From assembly GCF_026210795.1 (NCBI RefSeq), contig NC_089442.1, positions 1,116,001 through 1,180,000 of the forward strand: DNA of 64,000 bases, given 5' to 3'. The position numbers and the translations under genes are program-made. Under the pieces are notes generated by a model, which had not been told where the DNA came from, made no database searches, and saw only the letters and a program-made list of their open reading frames with translations. Every line of letters begins with the position of its first letter. Position 1 is the first letter of the stretch. The DNA is from Rhizophagus irregularis. Its lineage: Eukaryota > Glomeromycota > Glomeromycetes > Glomerales > Glomeraceae. Below, piece after piece: positions 1-10,650 of this stretch.

Positions 1-908
1 TACTAAATTGAAGCCTAAAGAATTTCAATGTCGGCTAGATAAGGCCAAACGTAAATCAACCCTACACATTTATCATGGCACTAGTGCCAAACACCTTCAA
101 CGTCGTCTAGATACTACGACCCACCTTACCACCGTACAAACTACCTATCACCGGTACATGAACTATGCGACCGGCACTTGTTCAGACCGCCTTTACGAGC
201 GTGAACGACAACGTTACCAGTCTTATCTGGATTCTCTCCCTAAAAAATATATGCTCCCACACCTCGAGGACATCGCCTATAATGACACCTCTGACGATAC
301 TAAACGCCTCGAAGTTCGTCTTAAGAAACGGGACACTCTTAATAACCTCTGCGATCGTTATCTTCACAGAGACCAAATTAAACGTATACGACTGGATACA
401 GATTACCCTATTGACTCCCCTGTTTCTAGTTCAAACAAATCTTAGATTTTGTTAATTTTCATTAGTTTTGTATACACATTTGTAATGAGTTCAAATTTTG
501 ACAGCTTTCTTTCCTTTATCTTACACTAATCAACCTCTACCCTTATTAGTGTAGATTGAAGTTTAACTAAATTAGAACAATTAAGAATAGTGTGAATCAT
601 TCCACCTCTGACAGTATTTACAGGTGGTCACCCTAGTGGGTGAAAAGAAAAATACGGGCTGTTTCTCTTTTTTTGTTTCAGTTGTTTTTTTAGTTCTTCT
701 TTTTCATTCGATAGTACTTTCTAGACTCCCGGTTATGCCTAATTGTTCTAATGAATAAGAGGCAAGATGACCCCTTCGGGCTCCTCCCGAGAGGTTGGGT
801 TTATCATTAGCTTAGAATTTATTGTTTTTTTAAATCATGTTTATTCTTATTTAGTGTTTGACCCCAGTCGAGTCTATATTTTAAAAATAAAAATAAAAAT
901 AAAAAATT
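1..908 (+). mobile_element. 3' end of a non-LTR (LINE-like) retrotransposon
   Basis: The partial ORF is followed by about 460 nt of 3' region containing a 9-bp stem-loop (arms 522-530 and 545-553) and a GC-rich hairpin-like segment near 770-795. It ends in repeated AAAAAT units at about 882-907, after which the DNA becomes ordinary AT-rich sequence. The simple-repeat tail is typical of target-primed reverse transcription. The 5' part lies outside the window, so no target duplication can be checked. Confidence 0.5.
2..445 (+). CDS. C-terminal fragment of a probable retrotransposon ORF (5' partial)
   Basis: The frame is open from the left edge of the window and ends at a TAG at 443-445, giving about 147 residues of a longer protein. 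The stretch is rich in Arg, Lys, Asp and Thr (for example YERERQRYQSYL) and clearly more GC-rich than its surroundings. I do not recognise a domain. It is followed by a 3' region that ends in a (TAAAAA)n tail, like the tail of the LINE at 5975-6639, so I infer the C-terminal end of a LINE-type ORF. No start codon is in view; the TTG at position 8 is only the first alternative start in an open frame. Confidence 0.5.
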   Translation, partial: TKLKPKEFQCRLDKAKRKSTLHIYHGTSAKHLQRRLDTTTHLTTVQTTYHRYMNYATGTCSDRLYERERQRYQSYLDSLPKKYMLPHLEDIAYNDTSDDTKRLEVRLKKRDTLNNLCDRYLHRDQIKRIRLDTDYPIDSPVSSSNKS

Positions 909-1914
909 TTTTAGATTATGGATTATAATTACTTTTGCTATAAAAAAGGTTATTACAATGCGAAAGGCTTAGATTTGACATATCTCTTCGAGAAGTCAGC
1001 TTTTTCATTATTTTTTGATGGTTGAAAGGACTCCTTTGTTGCATCTTTATCAATGAAAAAAATATGTAGCTCAGTTTTTCTTTACATGTATAAAGAAGGT
1101 TATAAAGATAGAACTTGTATTATTGACTTAAAAGGATTTTAAAAAAGAAAAATAAGATTTACGTATGATTTATCAAGTTATGTGATTGCGTCTTAAATCT
1201 GAATAAACTTTTGATTATGGGGACGCACTTCTTATTAATATTAGCTGATCGACACAAAAGAATTTGTCATCGTAAAATATTAGCGGGGCAGAATGACTGC
1301 AGATTATGTATTGTAATGCTTTGTGATATGGTCCTTACCACATTGAGTCGGTAACAAAATATTCTTTTATTTAATAATAAAATATGATAAAAATATAAGA
1401 TAATAATAATAAATACATTAAATTTATGTGAAAATTTAAAAAGATTCTAAAAACATCTATATTGAATTAATCCTCTATTTATAATAAATCATAAATCGGC
1501 AATATTTATTAAATGAGGCTCATGATTTATTTGGGGCTTAGGAAAGACCAAAATACGAAAGTATTTTAATAAGATATAAAGACCTAAAAATGGAAATCTA
1601 AATTAGAAAAATTGATGTGAATAATATTTGAATATTCATTTTCATATGTCCAGTTTATACTCATGTTGACAGGAGTTCTATATACTTAAACTAAATATGA
1701 AACTGCGCGTCTGCGCCATATACTTAATAAATTCACTAGATAATTCCAGCATTAATCACTTGTGTTTTCTGTAAACTGATTGGTTAAAACAATGATTCCT
1801 TGTTATATATAAATGGAATAGGTTATCACCTCATCACCATATATTAATTATAAACTAGAGTAACTTGGTAATTGTTAGTGAGTTATAATCATTATACTGT
1901 CAGATTGACTCGAA
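909..1914. other. Intergenic stretch, no gene seen
   Basis: AT-rich DNA without a long ORF or recognisable domain. A slightly GC-richer patch at 1265-1350 is unexplained. No tRNA could be recognised. Confidence 0.5.
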
Positions 1915-4240
1915 AATTTTGGGTCGGGTCATCAAACGTTTTTATAATTAAATATAAAAAAAATTGATTTTTTTTTATTAAAAACGTCAGACTTGACGTT
2001 TTTATGATTAAAAAATCATTTTTACGTTAGATTTGATTAAAAATCAAAAAAAATTGATTTTTTTGGTTAAAAACGTAAGACTTGGCGTTTTTGTAATTAA
2101 TAATCAAAAAAAAATGATTTTATTAATTAAAAACGTCAGACTTGACGTTTTTGTAATTAAAAAATCAAAAACTGAATTTTTTTAGTTAAAAAACGTCAGA
2201 CTTGACGTTTCTGTGGTTAAAAATTAGAGTTCTGAACAGGTTGTCCAAATTCAGGTAACCTGACAGGTTGACCTGAATTTATCAGGTCAGGTTTAGCAAT
2301 TTCGATTTGGCATCAGTTCAGGTTGTAACATCAGTAAAATCTGAATGACCTGTTGACCTGAAACTAACAATACTATTATTTTATAATAATATATTAAAAA
2401 AAACATCGGGAAAATGATTTTTCTATAAGATTATATTAGAAAAAACATTTCGCAACTTTTTTTTTGATATTTTATTGAAAAATGTTGCGAAAACATTTTT
2501 TCTATAAGATTATATTAGAAAAAAATGTTTTGCAACTTTTTTTTTGATATTTTATTGAAAAACGTTGCAAAAACATTTTTTCTATAAGATTATATTAGAA
2601 AAAAACGTTTTTAAAATTATTTTTAAATTAAAACTAATACTAAATTAGCTAAATTAGAATTAAGCAGTATTAAGAAAAATTCGCGAGAATTTCCCTTGAT
2701 ACTGCTTAATTTTTTAAATTAAAACCTAATACTAAATTAGCTAAATTAGAATTAAGCAGTATTAAGAAAAATTCGTGAGAATTTCTCTTGATACTGCTTA
2801 ATTTTTTAAATTAAAACCTAATACTAAATTAGCTAAATTAGAATTAAGCAGTATTAAGAAAAATTTGCGAGTATTTTCCTTGATACTGCTTAATTTTTTA
2901 AATTAAACCTAATACTAAATTAGCTAAATTAGAATTAAGCAGTATTAAGAAAAATTCATGAGAATTTCCCTTAATACTGCCTAATTTTTTAGGTTAAAAC
3001 CTAATACTAAATTAGCTAAATTATAATTTAAGCAGTATTAAGAAAAATTTGCGAGAATTCTCCTTGATACTGCTTAATTTTTTAAATTAAAACCTAATAC
3101 TAAATTAGCTAATTAGAATTAAGCTATTAGGTTGTAACATAGATTTTTTCGAATGTCATGATTTTATTGAAATGAACAAGTTCAAAATAAATCATATTTC
3201 ATATACTTTACATTTTATAGTCCTAACTCCCCTTTAAACAGAACTCTTGTTTTATTGAAAAATATTGCGAAGACGTTTTTTCTATAGAAAAAAACATTTT
3301 GCAATGTTTTTTTTTTGATATTTTATTGAAAAACGTTGCAAAATATTTTTTCCTAATATAATGATATAGAAAAAAACGTTTTCACAACGTTTTCCAATAA
3401 AATATCAAGAAAAATGTTGCGAAATGTTTTTTCCTAATATAATGTTATAGAAAAAATGTTTCGCAACATTTTTCTTGATATTTTATTGGAAAACGTTGTG
3501 AAAACGTTATTTCTATATCATTATATTAGGAAAAAATGTTTGCAACATTTTTCTTGATATTTTATTGCGAAATCGATTTTTCTATAAGATTATATTAGGA
3601 AAAAATGTTTTGCAACGTTTTTCTTGATATTTTATTGAAAAACGTTGCGAAAACGTTTTTTCTATAACATTATATTAGGAAAAAATGTTTCGCAACATTT
3701 TTTTTGATATTTTATTGAAAAACGTTGCGAAAACGTTTTTTCTATAACATTATATTAGGAAAAAATGTTTCGCAACATTTTTTTTTTATATTTTATTGAA
3801 AAATGTTGTGAAAACATTTTTTATATAACATTATATTAGAAAAAAACATTGCGCAACGTTTTTTTTCAATAATTTAATAAAAATCATTTGGGTTAACCTG
3901 AAATTTTTTAGGTTTCAGGTCAGGTCAGGTCAAACAGATAATCTGATATAACCTGACCTGACCTGACCTGACTAGAGCACCGCACGGGTCGGGTCAGGTC
4001 GGGTAATTTGTCTGACCTGAACCAAAAATTTTTATCAGGTCGGGTCGGGTCGGGTAATTTGTCTGACCTGAACCAAAAATTTTTATCAGGTCGGGTCGGG
4101 TCGGGTAACCTGCTCTGACCTGACCTGACCCGTTTGACCTGAAAGTATTCAGGTCATTTCAGGTAACCCGTTTTGACCTGAAAATATTCGGGTCATTTCA
4201 GGTGACCGGGTAATCTGATTTATAAAAAAAGAAAAAACGT
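1915..4240. repeat. Composite block of CAGGTCAGGT/GGGTCGGGTC repeats and AACGTTGCGAAAACG hairpin repeats
   Basis: Several modules are interleaved. Short hairpins of AAACGTCAGACTTGACGTTT type lie at about 1975-2215. CAGGT/ACCTG and GGGTC/GACCC repeats in both orientations lie at 2225-2370 and 3890-4215. Arrays of AACGTTGCGAAAACGTTTTT with TTTCTATAACATTATATTAGG spacers lie at 2390-2615 and 3245-3870. Every module is self-complementary, so the DNA could fold extensively. The sequence starting TAGAGCACCGCACGGG at 3974 resembles a hAT-type terminus, but I found no matching opposite end. Confidence 0.75.
2641..3125. repeat. Six-copy tandem repeat, period about 92 bp, each copy an imperfect palindrome
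   Basis: Copies of TAAATTAGCTAAATTAGAAT begin at 2641, 2733, 2825, 2916, 3008 and 3101. Within each full copy ATTAAGCAGTATTAAG is answered by CTTGATACTGCTTAAT about 20 nt later, so each unit can form a hairpin. The loop varies (TTCGCGAGAATT, TTCGTGAGAATT, TTTGCGAGTATT). There are no conserved-repeat/unique-spacer features, so this is a satellite-type array. Confidence 0.85.
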
Positions 4241-4309
4241 TGAGAAACATTCTTTTTAAATTAATTGTATATTAAAAAACGTTTTTGCAACGTTTTTTTT
4301 TATTTAATA

Positions 4310-5450
4310 AAATGCTAAAAAATGCCGTTTCGGCATTTTTCCATCAAATAATATGAAAAAATGCCGTTTTGGCGATTTTTTCATAAAAGAAGTGGAAAAA
4401 AATGCCGTTTTGGCATTTTTCCATAAGATAATATGAAAAAAGCCGATTTGGCGATTTTTTTCATAAAAGAAGTGAAAAAAAATGCCGTTTTGGCATTTTT
4501 TCATTAAATAATATGAAAAAAATGCCGTTTTGGCGATTTTTTTCATAAAAGAAGTGAAAAAAAATGTCGTTTTGGCGATTTTTTTCATAAAAGAAGTGAA
4601 AAAAAATGTCGTTTTGGCGATTTTTTTCATAAAAGAAGTGGAAAAAAATGCCGTTTTGGCATTTTTACATAAAATAATATGAAAAACGCCGTTTTGGCGA
4701 TTTTTTTCATAAAAGAAGTGAAAAAAAATGCCAAAACGGCATTTTTCCATAAGATAATATGAAAAAATTGCCGTTTTGGCGATTTTTTTCATAAAAAAAG
4801 TGAAAAAAAAATGCCGTTTTGGCATTTTTACATAAAATAATATGAAAAAACGCCGTTTTGGCGATTTTTTTCATAAAAGAAGTGAAAAAAAATGCCAAAA
4901 CGGCATTTTTTCATTAAATAATATGAAAAAAATGCCGTTTTGGCGATTTTTTTCATAAAAGAAGTGAAAAAAAATGTCGTTTTGGCGATTTTTTTCATAA
5001 AAGAAGTGAAAAAAAATGTCGTTTTGGCGATTTTTTTCATAAAAGAAGTGAAAAAAAATGCCAAAACGGCATTTTTCCATAAGATTATATGAAAAAATTG
5101 CCGTTTTGGCGATTTTTTTCATAAAAGAAGTGAAAAAAAAATCCCGTTTTGGCATTTTTACATAAAATAATATGAAAAAACGCCGTTTTGGCGATTATTT
5201 TCATAAAAGAAGTGAAAAAAAATGCTAAAACGGCATTTTTCCATAAGATAATATGAAAAAATTGCCGCTTTGGCGATTTTTTTCATAAAAGAAATGAAAA
5301 AAAATGCCGTTTCGGCATTTTTCCATAAGATAATATGAAAAAAGCCGCTTTGGCGATTTTTTTCATAAAAGAAGTGAAAAAAAATGCCAAAACGGCATTT
5401 TTCCATTAAATAATATGAAAAAATGCCGTTTTGGCGTTTTTTTTTAATAA
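4310..5450. repeat. 42-bp minisatellite of GCC-GTTTT-GGC palindromes
   Basis: About 26 units alternate AATGCCGTTTTGGC(GA/ATT) with TTTTTCATAAAAGAAGTG. The period is exactly 42 bp where it can be measured (for example ATGTCG at 4564 and 4606). Because 42 is a multiple of 3, the minus strand reads as long repetitive ORFs of the MKKIAKTAFFFTSF type. These look like by-products of the repeat and are not called as genes. Some units carry the core inverted (GCCAAAACGGC). Confidence 0.85.
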
Positions 5451-5640
5451 TATTATATGAAAAAATGCTGAACCGTTTTTTCTACAATTTTTTTTATTTT
5501 TTTGCAATATTTTATTAAATTTTAATGATCAACAAAAAAATGAAATTATGCAAATATTGAATGATGCAACAATTTAACAGGGAATTTTAGTGGCACAGGA
5601 AGAGTTTTTGCGAAAAGTTGGCATTAGAAGTTTTTTTCAT

Positions 5641-5724
5641 TGTCATTGTCATTGACATTGACATTGACATTGACATTGACATTGACATTGTCACTGACAT
5701 TGACATTGTCATTGACATTGACAT
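5641..5724. repeat. (ATTGAC)n microsatellite
   Basis: About 14 hexanucleotide units, mostly ATTGAC with ATTGTC variants. Confidence 0.9.
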
Positions 5725-5955
5725 AAAGTTATATAAGATTAATCTGAGAGTTTTTTACCAAAAAGGAAATTTTTTTATAAAAAGGGAAATGATTTTCAAT
5801 TTCAAGGCAATTCAGCAGGTGTTTTAATAACAAATTGAGAAATGATTTCCATAGAAAATCTCGTGACAAAATTTATAATAAATTTAAAAATAAATGATCA
5901 ACAAAATCGTTACTAGTTTTATAAAAAACGCCCAATAATATCTTTTTATTGTTTT

Positions 5956-6658
5956 AATATATTCTATACTCCCTGATCCTAACGTGTTTACTTTTATTGA
6001 CATTATTAAAGGAATTATACCTATGTCACTTTCGGATTTGTTGAATTCTTGGACCACAAAGAAAAATGTTGCTGATGTTTTGATTCAAATGAGACAGTTT
6101 ATTTTCAATGAAATATTTGAAGAGGTTTGGATTCCACGGTGTTCGCACTTGAAGGAATTTGAACGTTCGTTAGGGTTGACTAAAAAGAAAAAATTAAAGT
6201 TTAAAAGCGTTCGTTCATTACCTAATAATAATAGTAGTAATAATAATTTTATTCATTATGATTCTTTAGATAGTATTAGAAATTACATTTATTTTGGCAA
6301 AAATATAATAGAATTTTATACTAATCTTACTTCGTAGCGCCATCGTAGATTTTAGTAGTTGATTTATATAATTTTATAGGGTCAATTTTACTTTCTTCTG
6401 CAGGGCGGGCTTCAACTTACCAAGTTTCGGCTAGTGTATGGGAGGTAGTGGGTTAATTAAAGAAATGGTTTTTAGGTGTAGTTGGTTATATCTTTAATAG
6501 TTTCGTATTTAATTGCCCCACCGTCGAAGTAGATTCTTCTGATAGTTTAGTTCATTTTTTTATTTTACTTTTTCATTTTTGATATGTTTATAAAATTTGT
6601 TTTCACTAACTATTACTGTTTAATAAAAATAAAAATAAAAATATATTCTATACTCCCT
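5956..6658 (+). mobile_element. 5'-truncated LINE insertion with 19-bp target site duplication
   Basis: The sequence AATATATTCTATACTCCCT occurs at 5956-5974 and again, perfectly, at 6640-6658. Between them (5975-6639) lie the end of a LINE ORF, a 3' UTR of about 300 nt and a tail of TAATAAAAATAAAAATAAAA. A long target duplication, severe 5' truncation and a simple-repeat tail are the standard marks of target-primed reverse transcription. The right duplication ends about 40 nt upstream of the start codon of the decayed F-box gene, so the element sits in its promoter or 5' UTR. Confidence 0.9.
5975..6337 (+). pseudogene. C-terminal stub of LINE ORF2 (reverse transcriptase protein)
   Basis: The frame is open from the insertion junction (D-P-N-V-F-T) to the TAG at 6335-6337 and encodes about 120 residues. 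It contains an IWIPRC-type segment (VWIPRCSHLKEFERSLGL) followed by KKKK and an Asn-rich tail. I recognise this as the C-terminal end of reverse-transcriptase ORFs of LINEs in these fungi, from memory of the family and not from a search. The polymerase and endonuclease domains are absent, so the copy is dead on arrival. Confidence 0.6.
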
Positions 6659-6699
6659 TTTCAAAATTACTCCCTTTTTTTTTTTCTTCATTTTGCAAT

Positions 6700-8397
6700 A
6701 TGGCATGCTCAAAAGTATTATTAGGAAATTTACCCGAATTAACAGAAGATATTATTCAATATTTTCGAGATGACATTTCAACATTACATTCATGTATTTT
6801 AGTTAATAAATTTTGGTGTCAAATTACGATTCCATTATTATGGAAAGATCCATTTTCAATGAAAAATCCTAAAAATCTTCATTTTATTGAAATTTATTTA
6901 CAAAAAATAAATGAGAAAGACAAAGAACAATTAAATAGATGTGGAATTAATAATAATGTATTTCCTTCAAAAACATTATTTAATTATTCCTATTTTATTA
7001 AATGTATAAATACAAGAAACATATATTCCATTATTAAAAAATGGATTAATGTTAACAAACGTTTACTTGTTCAAAAGGACGTATTTTTTATTTATTAATT
7101 AAAGTATTTATTGAAAATGAAGTTAAATTAAAAACTTTTGAAATTGAAATTTCTTATAATTACCTTATGAATAAAAGAAATTTTAATAAGATTTTTAGAT
7201 TAATCTTACAAAATCCAAAATTCATTAGTAATATAAAAAATTTGAAACTTCATTTTGATAAAGAAATTGTAAAATATAAATTTGATTATAATTTTTTAAA
7301 ATGTTTTTATCATCATTGTAATTTAATTTCATCACTTCATATTAGATTTTCAGAATATGAAAGTTTTAGAAATAACCATATTACAATTGAAAACCAATTA
7401 TCACAAATTATTAATTCACAAAAAAATCTTGAAAAAATTATTTTTAAACTTGATAATTCTACAAGTACAAATAATAATATATCATTATATAACATCATAG
7501 GTGATTCTAATAGTCTCAAAACCTTTAAAGATAATTATATTTTATGGAATCGATTTTAGGAATATATTATATATAAAAAAGGCATTTGAACAATTAAATG
7601 TTTTAGAATCTATTCATATACTTGAGTGTCTTATTTTTAATTCTAATTTTATTCAACAAATCATTGATCTTAACAAATTTAAATTAACATCTTTATTTAT
7701 AAGGGATGAAACTACGAGGGACAAAAATTTACAAATTGAATTAATGCAATTATTATTTCAAAAATTTGGGGAATATTTAGAAAATATTGGATTTGGCTCA
7801 TATGTAGATGATGTACTAAAATATAGAGCATTAGAATTTATTAATAATTATTGTAAGAAAATTAAATTTTTTGATACATGCAGTATATCTAGTGTTAAGA
7901 AAGTTCATATTGCATTAGATTCAGTCGGACAAAACCTTAATTATTTTTCCATATATATTTTTTATAATCATGATGAAAATTATAAACTTACAATGGAAAT
8001 GATTTTAAGATTAGCACATGTACTTCCTTGTAAGTTAGAATATTTGAATTTAAGTTTTACTGGTACTCCGATTAGAAAAAATATTTGGGAAGTATTTTTT
8101 AAAAGTTTAGGACATATTTTTATTAAGAAATTATTATTCAGAATTAATAATTTATTTGATCATATTTTACCATATATAAAAGAATATATTATGAAAGAAA
8201 AAAGGGTTGAATATTTAGCTATTGAAGCACATATAGAAATCCAAGTAGGAAGTGGCACATATAATATATATCGGCATAATAAAGAGTTGTTTACTATGAC
8301 AGATGAATTGAAGGAATTTGAATCATATAATATTAAAGTTAGGGAATATAGTGATTTATGTATTAGAGCCTATGAATTTATAGATGAGATGTATTAG
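6700..8397 (+). pseudogene. F-box family gene with two frameshifts
   Basis: ATG at 6700 starts an F-box-like segment (LPELTEDIIQYFRDD, then SCILVNKFWC and PLLWKDPF, residues ~10-55), closely like the intact paralogue at 9115. The frame is lost near 7070-7095, where the equivalent of about 14 residues (RYDHVKRLVHMSL region) is missing. It continues in another frame (7083-7559), and returns to the first frame near 7520-7530. The C-terminal part (FEQLNVLESIHIL onward, ending at 8397) aligns well with the paralogue. F-box proteins of this type are predicted SCF ubiquitin-ligase adaptors with a leucine-rich-like C-terminus. Two independent frame breaks and the LINE just upstream indicate a pseudogene; a sequencing error is less likely to explain both. 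Confidence 0.8.
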
Positions 8398-9114
8398 CAG
8401 GGATATATATAATGTATATTCATAAATGAATTTATATTTACTGTATATCTATTAATGGAATTTATTATAAGTAATATTATTCATTTTTTATAGTAAACTT
8501 AAAACAGAATAAAATAAATATTATTGGATTTTTAAAAAAACACTATTTTTATGTGATTATTTTTTTGCGCTTATAAAATAATCTAAATTTTCAACACTGT
8601 GACGACTAGAAATCTGAAAAAGAATGAATATCATAATTAAATAAACAACACAAAAAAAGAAATAGAAAATTGTAAAAGTGTATGATATAATTATTTTTTA
8701 AAAGAATAAATTACCAACAGATATCCTGATAGAGCAATCTTTATCCGAATAAAATTATCAAGTTTGCCATATTATCTGGATAAAAAAGCCTAGGAAATTC
8801 CACTTTCAATTCCTACCTGGAATTATAGTTTTATCAAAATTTTACTTATATAGTGATTTAAAACAAAATTAAATGGATATAAAATTATTCAGTCTTAATC
8901 GATTGTAGTTACACGCATTGTCACTAAGTTTTATAATGACTTATGCAATAATTTGCTATAATTAATGCTCATTAGTTAAAGCTGCGCATAATTATCTAAA
9001 CACATTACACACTATTAATCAGAATGAATTGTATGAATTGTGCGACATCAGAATCATATATAATATACCCAGCTCGACATAATAATAAAATTGATACTTT
9101 CCTTCAATTACAAC
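8398..9114. other. Intergenic region and promoter of the intact F-box gene
   Basis: AT-rich spacer with no ORF. A TATA-like ATATATAATATA lies at about 9055-9066, some 50 nt before the start codon. Confidence 0.4.
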
Positions 9115-10650
9115 ATGTCGTGTTCAAAAATATTTTTAGGAGATTTACCTGAATTAACTTATGAAATTATAAAATATTTTCAGAATGATTATTCAACTTT
9201 ATATTCATGCATTTTAGTTAACAGATTATGGTGTCGTTTAGCAATTCCATTATTATGGGAAAATCCATTTTCAATTCGTACCGGAAACTATGATTTTATT
9301 GAAATTTACTTATATAATAATTTAAATAATGATTTAAAATTATATGAATATAAAACTATTAATAATTCATTATTACCTACGAATACACTGTTCAATTATC
9401 CTAGTTTTTTAAAATATTTGAATACATATAAGTTATACACTTCTGTTGATAAGTGGTTTTGTTCTGCTATTAGGAATTCAAAATTCGGAATTGGAACAGA
9501 TCGATATGATCATGTTAAGAGATTAGTTCATATGTCACTATTTAAAATTTTTATTGAAAGTGAAGTAAATTTACATACTCTTGAAATTGAGGCCTTAAGT
9601 ATTTATGACAAAGCAAGTTTTAATGAAATTCTTGAGTTAATATTGCAAAATCAAAATTTTATTCACAATATTGGAAACATGAAACTTTATACCAGATTTG
9701 TTGAAGACAATATATATAATAACCATGTATTACAAATGATTCATTTACATCAAAATCTTAAGAAAATTTTTATATATAGAAATTATTTATCTTTATATCA
9801 ATCATTATTATTATCAAAAGATTATAATTGTTCAAATACCTTAAATACAATTATTTTCTATTACATCAATTTTAGAAAAATAATCAATCTTGATGAAATA
9901 TTTGAACAATTAAATGTTTTAGAATCTGTTCATATTGTCTATTGTTATTCCTTGAATAATAGTTTTATTCAACAAATTAATAATTTAACCAAACCATTTA
10001 AATTAAAATCTTTAATTTTATGTGGGATACTACAAATTGAATCATTGCAACAATTATTACTAAAATCTGGTGATTATTTAGAAAATTTCGGCGGGAGTGG
10101 AATTTGTTATAATTATTGTGATTTATTACAATTAACAAAATATTGTAACAATATCAATTTACTTTATCTTAATGGACATGAAAGTGAGATTACTATTCTT
10201 CAAAAAATCAATTTAATTGAAAGTATTAAACAAAGTCTCAATTATCTTATAATCAATATATGTGAAGATTCAGCAATTTATAGTTCAATCATATTAGAAA
10301 ATCTAGGACAAATTCTTCCTTCTAAATTGGATTATGTAAATTTGAGTTTCATCATTAAAGATAGTTATTTTAGAGTATTCTTAGAAAATTCTCAGTATAT
10401 TTTTATTAATAAATTTTTAATAAAATTAAAAAGGGGTAGTGATGATATTTTACATTACATAAAGGAATATATTATGAAGGAAAAAAGAGTCAAGTATTTG
10501 GCTATTCAGGATAATAATAAGAGGGAATTGTTGTATTTGAAAGATGAAGTGAAGGAATTCGAGTTACATAATATTATAGTCCGAAGACATAGTGATTTAG
10601 TAATTGACTTTGATGACTTAATATGGAATATTGAAAAGAAAGATATTTGA
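9115..10650 (+). CDS. F-box domain protein (intact, single exon)
   Basis: One uninterrupted ORF of 511 residues. I chose the ATG at 9115 (MSCSKIFLGDLPEL) over the upstream in-frame TTG at 9091 because the paralogue starts at the same place. The F-box lies at residues ~10-55: LPELTYEIIKYF, then YSCILVNRLWCRLAIPLLWENPF. The rest is Leu/Ile/Asn-rich with irregular leucine-rich-like spacing, as expected for the substrate-binding part. The likely role is a cytoplasmic or nuclear SCF ubiquitin-ligase adaptor; the substrate cannot be inferred. It is a tandem paralogue of the pseudogene at 6700-8397. The family is strongly expanded in arbuscular mycorrhizal fungi. Confidence 0.85.
   Translation: MSCSKIFLGDLPELTYEIIKYFQNDYSTLYSCILVNRLWCRLAIPLLWENPFSIRTGNYDFIEIYLYNNLNNDLKLYEYKTINNSLLPTNTLFNYPSFLKYLNTYKLYTSVDKWFCSAIRNSKFGIGTDRYDHVKRLVHMSLFKIFIESEVNLHTLEIEALSIYDKASFNEILELILQNQNFIHNIGNMKLYTRFVEDNIYNNHVLQMIHLHQNLKKIFIYRNYLSLYQSLLLSKDYNCSNTLNTIIFYYINFRKIINLDEIFEQLNVLESVHIVYCYSLNNSFIQQINNLTKPFKLKSLILCGILQIESLQQLLLKSGDYLENFGGSGICYNYCDLLQLTKYCNNINLLYLNGHESEITILQKINLIESIKQSLNYLIINICEDSAIYSSIILENLGQILPSKLDYVNLSFIIKDSYFRVFLENSQYIFINKFLIKLKRGSDDILHYIKEYIMKEKRVKYLAIQDNNKRELLYLKDEVKEFELHNIIVRRHSDLVIDFDDLIWNIEKKDI

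Noticed and set aside
3890-4215. G-rich (GGGTC)n as telomere or subtelomere
   Set aside because: Fungal telomeres are usually TTAGGG-like; these repeats occur in both orientations inside a transposon-like block.
4304-5406. Several long minus-strand ORFs (MKKIAKTAFFFTSF-type)
   Set aside because: They translate the 42-bp minisatellite, whose period is a multiple of 3; there is no start context or domain.
2641-5450. CRISPR-like regular repeats
   Set aside because: Units are contiguous satellites without unique spacers, in a eukaryotic genome with no cas genes.
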